53,043 nucleotides of DNA from Suilimivivens sp963618065. GTDB taxonomy: Bacteria; Bacillota; Clostridia; Lachnospirales; Lachnospiraceae. Below the pieces are notes generated by a model that did no database searches, was not told the DNA's origin, and saw nothing but the letters and a program-made list of their open reading frames with translations. Of the stretch, positions 48,431 to 53,043 are shown piece after piece. Position numbers and translations under genes: made by a program. The stretch is taken from NCBI GenBank assembly GCA_963618065.1, contig CAVERH010000018.1:1-53043 (forward strand), in the 5' to 3' direction. Each line of letters starts with the position of its first letter. Within the stretch, counting starts at the first letter, position 1.

Positions 48431-49750
48431 ATGGACTTTCTGAACGGAAAAATCAGACCGATGTACCTCAAATATCTGGCAGCAGCGTTTGGCAGTGCCA
48501 TGATCACATCGGTTTATTCTATCGTGGATACTGCAATGGTTGGGCAGTACCATGGGCCGGAGGGAACTGCTGCATTGGCAGTCGTTGCGCCGGTCTGGAA
48601 CATCATATACAGTCTCGGACTGCTGATGGGTATTGGCGGCAGTGTCATTTTCAGCATGAAACGTGGCGGTGACAAAAATGACGGCAGTGATAATCAGTAT
48701 TTCACATCTGCAGTAATTGGCTCCATCATCTTATCGATTGTGGCATGGATCGGAGTCATATGCTTTGAACGACCGATTCTGACCTTTTTCGGTGCGGATG
48801 AATCCTTGCTTGCACTGGCACAAAAGTATATACGGCCGGTTAAATATGTGTTTCCACTTTTCCTGTTCAATCAGATGCTGGCAGCGTTTCTGAGGAATGA
48901 CAAAAACCCGGGGCTTGCGACCCTAGGTGTACTGTCCGGAGGCATCTTTAATGTCTTTGGTGATTACTTTTTTGTATTTTCCTGCGATATGGGTATCTAT
49001 GGTGCAGGACTTGCGACCGCCATTGGTTCCGGCATTTCGTTTCTTGTGATGATGACTCATTTTATCAGCCGCAAAAATACGCTTCGACTGACAAAACCGG
49101 AAGGGCTTTTCAAAAAACTCCAAGACATATGTGTTACAGGGTTTTCCACGTTCTTTATTGATGTGGCAATGGGGATCCTGACCATACTGTTTAATCGTCA
49201 GATTATGAAATACCTTGGTTCAAACGCATTAGCAATTTACGGACCAATTATTCAGGTCAGCACCTTTGTCCAGTGCTGCGCATACAGCGTCGGCCAGGCA
49301 TCCCAGCCGATTATTTCTACTAATTTCGGCGCAGGAAAAGGAGGACGTATCAGGGAAACGCTTCGGCTGGCATTATGGACAACCGCGTTCTTCGGGATAT
49401 TCTGGACCGTACTCAGTATGGTATGTCCGAATGTCTATATTCATATTTTTATGGCACCTACGACGGAGATCCTCCATATGGCACCTGCAATTATCCGAAC
49501 CTATGCGTTGTCATTCCTGCTGCTGCCGTTTAATATTTTCTCTACCTACTATTTCCAGGCAGTTATGCAGCCAAAAGCAGCATTTATGGTGTCCGTTGCA
49601 CGTGGGCTTGTCATCAGTGGTATTTTGATTATGGTTCTCCCCATTCTGACGGGAGCAGATTCTCTGTGGTTTGCTATGCCGATTACGGAGTTTCTGGTTA
49701 TGATTTACGCTGCTACGACAATCCGCAAATATACAAAGGCTTTATCCTGA
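48431..49750 (+). CDS. MATE-family multidrug/metabolite exporter
   Basis: A 439-residue MATE transporter with twelve predicted helices. VDTAMVGQYHGPEGTAALAV in helix 1-2 and QASQPIISTNFGAGKGGRIR in the second half are the paired family signatures. It starts MDFLNGKIRPMYLKYL after AGGAGG; the in-frame extension upstream runs through the leader terminator and is rejected. The leader attenuator suggests induction by a ligand or antibiotic. Substrate unknown. Confidence 0.93.
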   Translation: MDFLNGKIRPMYLKYLAAAFGSAMITSVYSIVDTAMVGQYHGPEGTAALAVVAPVWNIIYSLGLLMGIGGSVIFSMKRGGDKNDGSDNQYFTSAVIGSIILSIVAWIGVICFERPILTFFGADESLLALAQKYIRPVKYVFPLFLFNQMLAAFLRNDKNPGLATLGVLSGGIFNVFGDYFFVFSCDMGIYGAGLATAIGSGISFLVMMTHFISRKNTLRLTKPEGLFKKLQDICVTGFSTFFIDVAMGILTILFNRQIMKYLGSNALAIYGPIIQVSTFVQCCAYSVGQASQPIISTNFGAGKGGRIRETLRLALWTTAFFGIFWTVLSMVCPNVYIHIFMAPTTEILHMAPAIIRTYALSFLLLPFNIFSTYYFQAVMQPKAAFMVSVARGLVISGILIMVLPILTGADSLWFAMPITEFLVMIYAATTIRKYTKALS

Positions 49751-49811
49751 TTTCATTTTTTGTTTTGGCACTGTTTATATATTACACGCATCGGTTCCTG
49801 CGGTCTGGCTG

Positions 49812-49940
49812 CCAGCCCATCTTTCAAAAGAACTGCATCAACATGATTTCTATGAATTAATGTTTGTGCTAGATGGTGAAGTTTACCAGAACATTGAGAA
49901 TATGAGACATCTCTATACTACAGGAAGCTCCTGTTTCTGA
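49812..49940 (+). pseudogene. N-terminal cupin fragment of an AraC-family regulator
   Basis: A 42-codon stretch reads LHQHDFYELMFVLDGEVYQN and then IENMRHLYTTGSSCF, the cupin-like effector domain of an AraC regulator. It then meets TGA 49938-49940. No start codon with a ribosome site and no DNA-binding part are present. I recognised nothing between 49941 and 50062. Confidence 0.6.
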
Positions 49941-50062
49941 AATTATGGCAGATCTTTAGGCAGGAAATCTTTAGTAAACAGAAAGTAAACTGTTTCACGA
50001 TACTCTTAACATTTCTACTTCCAAGATATCCAAAAGGGATTCTTTTCTCTCTGACTATGTAA

Positions 50063-50233
50063 TTATCGCACCTCCGCCCCAAAAGGCATCAACGCCAGCT
50101 TGGCAATCTTAAAAAACTGTTTTCCGAAGGGTATTCCTATAATGGTACAGCAAAGGATCAGTCCTACAAGTGCATTTCCCACTGCCATCGGAATTCCGGA
50201 TACAATCAGCCAGATAATATTGGCAAGCAGACC
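50063..50233 (-). pseudogene. YccF-type membrane protein fragment without start
   Basis: A 56-codon stretch encodes LLANIIWLIVSGIPMAVGNA, then LVGLILCCTIIGIPFGKQFF, ending LALMPFGAEVR. This is one YccF (DUF307) domain with two membrane helices and the IIGIPFG motif. A TGA closes the frame just before the first residues, so the start is lost. Its last eleven codons recur in the mosaic frame at 51287-51325. Confidence 0.7.
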
Positions 50234-50254
50234 TCATGCGTGGCTATGCCTTAT

Positions 50255-51265
50255 TTAATCACTTATCTCCCAATGCCCTGTTCTGGTTGACCCTACTCTT
50301 TTTATCCGGGAGGCATTCATCAGCTCTTTCATCATTCTCTGAATGGTTCTCCTTGATAGTGATAACTCTTTTGCCAATTCTGTCTGCGTAATATTAGGGT
50401 TCTGTTTCAGAATTGATATTAAGTTGTTTTCCATATCAGCGTCACAATTAGTGCCATTAGCGTCAAATTCAGCGTCATCAGTGGCGCTATTTGTCATCTG
50501 ATTTAAAAGCTCATCAAGAATATGATCTATTTGAGCCAGCATGAATTCAATAAATACTGTAGATTCTCCCTCTACATGGCATTTTGCAATCGCATCATAA
50601 TAATCGTCCTGAAATTTTTCAATTTGGCTTTCTATCGGAATATATTCAAAAATCGGATTCCATTTAGACAAAATAGCTGTATGCCACAGCCTTGCCATCC
50701 TTCCGTTTCCGTCTGTAAAAGGATGAATAAATACAAACTCATAATGGAATACACTGCCTAGGATCAGCGGATGCACCTGGTCTTTTACTTCCTGCATCCA
50801 ATCAAACAATTCATTCATCAATTGTGGAACAAGACGCGCCGGCGGAGCCATAAATATGCACTCTTCACCATTAAATACCCCTTCTTCACCGCTACGAAAA
50901 TCACCCGATTCCTCTACGATATATTTTGTCATAATACCATGAAATTTCTTCAATTCTTCTATGCTGTAAGGATTGATTTCAGCTATTTTTTCATAGGCAT
51001 TATAAGCATTCTTCACTTCCTGTATTTCCTTTGCCTCTCCAAGAACTAATTTTCCATTGATAACATCTCGCACCTGAGTCAGCGAAAGCGAATTTGCTTC
51101 GATTTTCAGAGAGGAATGAATGGATTTAATCCGATTATTTTTCCTTAGATGAGGCTTGTTTTCCATATTTTGCATGACAGTAAGACGTCCAATCTTCTCA
51201 GATATAGCCGCCACCAGGGATAATATATTATTTGTTATTGTAAATGGGGGTGTATATCTATCCAT
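50255..51265 (-). CDS. Fic-family protein with C-terminal winged helix
   Basis: A 336-residue Fic protein. The catalytic motif HPFTDGNGRMAR is intact. Upstream, SLKIEAN resembles the inhibitory helix S/T-x-x-x-E-G/N, with Ala at the Gly position. The beta-hairpin flap is near GVFNGEECIFMAPPARLVPQ. The C-terminus (about 280-336) is a winged helix (ITQTELAKELSLSRRTIQRM), common in Fic proteins that bind their own DNA region. Fic enzymes transfer AMP or another nucleotide part to proteins. An adjacent second Fic gene is broken. Confidence 0.92.
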   Translation of the reverse strand: MDRYTPPFTITNNILSLVAAISEKIGRLTVMQNMENKPHLRKNNRIKSIHSSLKIEANSLSLTQVRDVINGKLVLGEAKEIQEVKNAYNAYEKIAEINPYSIEELKKFHGIMTKYIVEESGDFRSGEEGVFNGEECIFMAPPARLVPQLMNELFDWMQEVKDQVHPLILGSVFHYEFVFIHPFTDGNGRMARLWHTAILSKWNPIFEYIPIESQIEKFQDDYYDAIAKCHVEGESTVFIEFMLAQIDHILDELLNQMTNSATDDAEFDANGTNCDADMENNLISILKQNPNITQTELAKELSLSRRTIQRMMKELMNASRIKRVGSTRTGHWEISD

Positions 51266-51286
51266 GTTTACCGCTTTCCTTTTTAT

Positions 51287-51649
51287 TTATCTCACTTCTG
51301 CTCCAAATGGCATCAGCACCAGCTTTCCCATACCAGATGCTGCGTAGGTGCCCGCCTTAATCACAGACATTTCCTGCTCTGAACGATTACGCGGTTCTGC
51401 CTTCTGCTTTACAAGCTTTTCCAAACGTGCATCACTGGTATAAATACCCTCAATTCTGTTGGATGCACCGGTACTTTGAATCAGTGCAACTTCCAGCAGT
51501 GTTTTTAATTCATCAATATTAGCTTCAAGGAAAAGCTCCTGTTTGCCTTTATGTTCATGAATGCTTCCTATCATCTGGACAATTTCCGGAGTCAACAGTT
51601 TGGTAGCATTCGTCGTATAGTTAAATGTTCTTATGTGAATCTCCTTCAT
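51287..51649 (-). pseudogene. Mosaic frame: Fic N-terminus, nitroreductase piece, YccF tail
   Basis: Residues 1-90 are the N-terminal part of a second Fic protein (IQSTGASNRIEGIYTSDARL carries the inhibitory S-x-x-x-E-G helix). The next 15 (MSVIKAGTYAASGMG) match the nitroreductase at 12174-12695, and the last 12 (KLVLMPFGAEVR) match the end of the YccF fragment at 50063. The joins lie where the parent DNAs share short words such as CCAGCTT and TTTCCCATACCAGA. The catalytic Fic core is absent. Confidence 0.75.
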
Positions 51650-51656
51650 CTCATTT

Positions 51657-51717
51657 TTATCTCCATCATTTTACTGCCAAATGAGGGAGATTTCAACATT
51701 GATGATGGAGATAAAAT
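51657..51717. repeat. Inverted repeat upstream of the broken fic frame
   Basis: TTTATCTCCATCAT near 51657-51671 and ATGATGGAGATAAA near 51702-51715 form an inverted repeat of about 14 bp with a 32-base spacer. It surrounds the ribosome-site region of the 51287-51649 frame and may be a regulatory or recombination relic. Confidence 0.5.
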
Positions 51718-51769
51718 TCCATTTATGCTCACCCCTCCAGAACTTCTATCATTCTTTCAAGTATCTTCT

Positions 51770-51913
51770 TTACATCACCAGCTCGCACTCGACGCTCGAA
51801 TGAAACATTACATCTTCACCTCCGATAAGAAGTCCATTAACTTCCCCTCTTACGGATTCCTTGTTAATCGGCTTTAAATTAAATACACTGTTTGAATTAA
51901 AATTGACTGCCAT
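51770..51913 (-). pseudogene. Truncated PH-domain protein start
   Basis: With GGAGA upstream, ATG 51913 opens a 47-codon frame, MAVNFNSNSVFNLKPINKES and then VRGEVNGLLIGGEDVMF, which resembles the first third of small bacterial PH-domain (YokE-like) proteins. The following part (HSSVECELVM) does not fit. Another frame beyond it reads SAGDVKKILERMIEVLEG to a stop, perhaps the end of another gene. So two gene ends are joined. Confidence 0.5.
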
Positions 51914-51926
51914 AAAATCTCCTTCC

Positions 51927-52460
51927 TCATCTGTTCAAAATGTTTTTAATCTGTTCCAGATTATTGGCAAAATAGATTCCTTTCTGCCGTTCTTCTGAGG
52001 ATAATCCCATATCTCTCATATGCTTAAGCAGCGCCATAAGGCTGTCATAATAGCCGTTGAGATTATATAAGATGCACGGTGCATTTAATTGCTTTAGTGA
52101 CACTTTTGACATAACTTCTGATATTTCTTCCAAGGTACCAGTTCCTCCGGGAAAAGCAATAAATGCATCTCCAAGTTCGATCATCTTATTTTTCCGTTCG
52201 GTCATATCCTTGGTTACAATCAATTCTGTTAGTCCTTCATATTGCACTTCCTCATCAATGAAAAACTGTGGTTCTACACCTGTAGCCTGTCCGCCTACAT
52301 TTAAAACGCTTTCCGCCAACTTACCCATCAATCCTGATTTTGAACCTCCGTACACGAGTGAGTTTCCGCTTTTTCCAATCCATGTGCCAAGCTCTTTGAC
52401 CGCTTCTGCCAGAGCCGGATCATTTCCTTCTAATGCCCCAAGATATACTGTGATATTCAT
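51927..52460 (-). CDS. LOG-family phosphoribohydrolase
   Basis: A 177-residue LOG (LONELY GUY) family protein. VYGGSKSGLMGKLAESVLNVGG and PGGTGTLEEISEVMSK form the signature: GGxGTxxE and the preceding Arg/Lys residues (DMTERKNKMIEL). These enzymes split nucleoside 5'-monophosphates (cytokinin-type) into base and ribose 5-phosphate. The bacterial role is unclear. The start follows GGAGGG. Confidence 0.92.
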   Translation of the reverse strand: MNITVYLGALEGNDPALAEAVKELGTWIGKSGNSLVYGGSKSGLMGKLAESVLNVGGQATGVEPQFFIDEEVQYEGLTELIVTKDMTERKNKMIELGDAFIAFPGGTGTLEEISEVMSKVSLKQLNAPCILYNLNGYYDSLMALLKHMRDMGLSSEERQKGIYFANNLEQIKNILNR

Positions 52461-52527
52461 TTTTCCCTCCGTCTAAGATACTATACTAAGCTCATAATTT
52501 TATCGCAAAAATGTCTGCTCGATTGTC

Positions 52528-52626
52528 TCACGACTTATTCTTTTCCTTTAATAGCGGTTTAAGTTTTTTATAGATCAGACTTGACTTCTTGGTATCCTTG
52601 AATTTCTTGGCAACGGATATTTTCAT
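52528..52626 (-). other. Lys-rich 32-codon frame, possible gene relic
   Basis: ATG 52626 to TGA 52528 encodes a basic peptide (MKISVAKKFKDTKKSSLIYK). There is no clear ribosome site. In another frame just upstream the DNA reads NYFLVDYENI, like the first strand of a NYN/PIN-type nuclease. I suspect a shifted and shortened relic, with low certainty. Confidence 0.25.
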
Positions 52627-52644
52627 AATCAACTAAAAAGTAAT

Positions 52645-53001
52645 TCAAAATTGTTCTCCCAGGCTTCTAAGCTCTGCAATAGCGTCTGTGTTGTTGCTCA
52701 AATCCGTTCTATCGCCTGCAGAATATGATTTTTGGAACAGCATATCCCAGGATAGGTAATCTGCCATGCACTGGAACTGTTTATGTATGAGTTCATACTG
52801 AACGCTTCCTACCTGATCAGCTCCGACAACGATAACTCCAACCTTCTTATTTTTCAGATGGAGTCCTTTGCAATAACATTTGTCAATGACAAGCTTTAGC
52901 TGTGCCGACATTCCCCACCAATAAACCGGTGTGGCAAAAACAATCACATCTGCTGAAGCAATTTTGTCTATTGTAGGATTTGTGTCATCCTTCCTATTCT
53001 G
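52645..53001 (-). pseudogene. Flavodoxin-like NAD(P)H-dependent FMN reductase, N-terminal part disrupted
   Basis: The frame QNRKDDTNPTIDKIASADVI then VFATPVYWWGMSAQLKLVID is the FMN-binding middle of a flavodoxin-fold reductase (NADPH-dependent FMN reductase family), continuing through VGVIVVGADQ to the stop at 52645. Upstream, a TGA at 53002-53004 interrupts it, and a different frame reads KASKINDLGLD, like the family's earlier part. A deletion and shift are likely, but the gene reaches the window edge. An ATG at 52947 would give only 100 residues. Confidence 0.55.
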
Positions 53002-53043
53002 TCAAGCCCTAAATCATTGATTTTACTGGCTTTGACGATTTTT

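Overview
The window looks like chromosomal DNA of an anaerobic Firmicute, most likely a Lachnospiraceae-type Clostridium. The support is low-to-moderate GC, strong GGAGG ribosome sites, a sufCBDSU operon with SufU, energy-coupling-factor (ECF) vitamin/nucleoside-type transporters, VanRS-like regulators and many gut-clostridial protein styles. Almost all genes are on the minus strand. No rRNA, tRNA or CRISPR array was seen.

Layout. (1) 204-1115: a LysR regulator, followed by the decayed tail of a HAD phosphatase gene. (2) 1568-10078 (minus): an oligopeptide-type ABC transporter operon (binding protein, two permeases, two ATPases) that continues into a metallo-beta-lactamase-fold hydrolase, an MFS exporter and an EstA-like esterase. 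A divergent AraC regulator with a degenerate receiver domain faces it across a dyad operator. (3) 12174-14763: nitroreductase and acetyltransferase genes, then a stretch of gene remnants (recombinase tail, KptA-like piece, broken KilA-N gene) that contains a compact type I toxin-antitoxin-like locus. (4) 14816-23156: a sulfur-scavenging locus. A LysR regulator gene precedes a dyad operator, a cysteine-rich leader peptide with a two-state attenuator, and an operon for a sulfonate-type ABC transporter, two cysteine synthases and a glutathione-transferase-like enzyme. (5) 24339-31923: a Dlt-like cell-surface acylation cluster (adenylation enzyme, PLP decarboxylase, carrier protein, MBOAT, SGNH protein) followed by a two-component system. 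(6) 31933-34282: remnants of BASS and DASS transporters, a frameshifted cytidylate-kinase-like gene and a LUD protein preceded by three 33-bp-period iterons. (7) 34543-42184: a NUDIX gene, then a nucleoside uptake and breakdown operon (ECF transporter, nucleoside hydrolase, ribokinase) headed by a LacI-ribokinase fusion. (8) 42398-47187: the sufCBDSU iron-sulfur operon, with an operator dyad over its promoter and a 22-bp-arm hairpin at the mRNA start; thiN lies upstream. (9) 48288-49750: a MATE exporter behind a promoter and leader terminator. (10) 49812-53043: a mosaic of broken genes (AraC, YccF, Fic, PH-domain, flavodoxin) around one intact Fic gene and a LOG-family gene.

The strongest candidates for something not well described are the cysteine-rich leader peptide and attenuator upstream of the sulfur operon (21702-21876), and the Dlt-like cluster in which a BtrK-like decarboxylase sits between the adenylation enzyme and its carrier protein (29005-31923). 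The toxin-antitoxin-like locus at 13756-14097, a small inverted-repeat element with a 12-bp target duplication, and a three-part mosaic reading frame near 51300 are further points of interest. Functional claims rest on motif recognition by eye; no database search was run.
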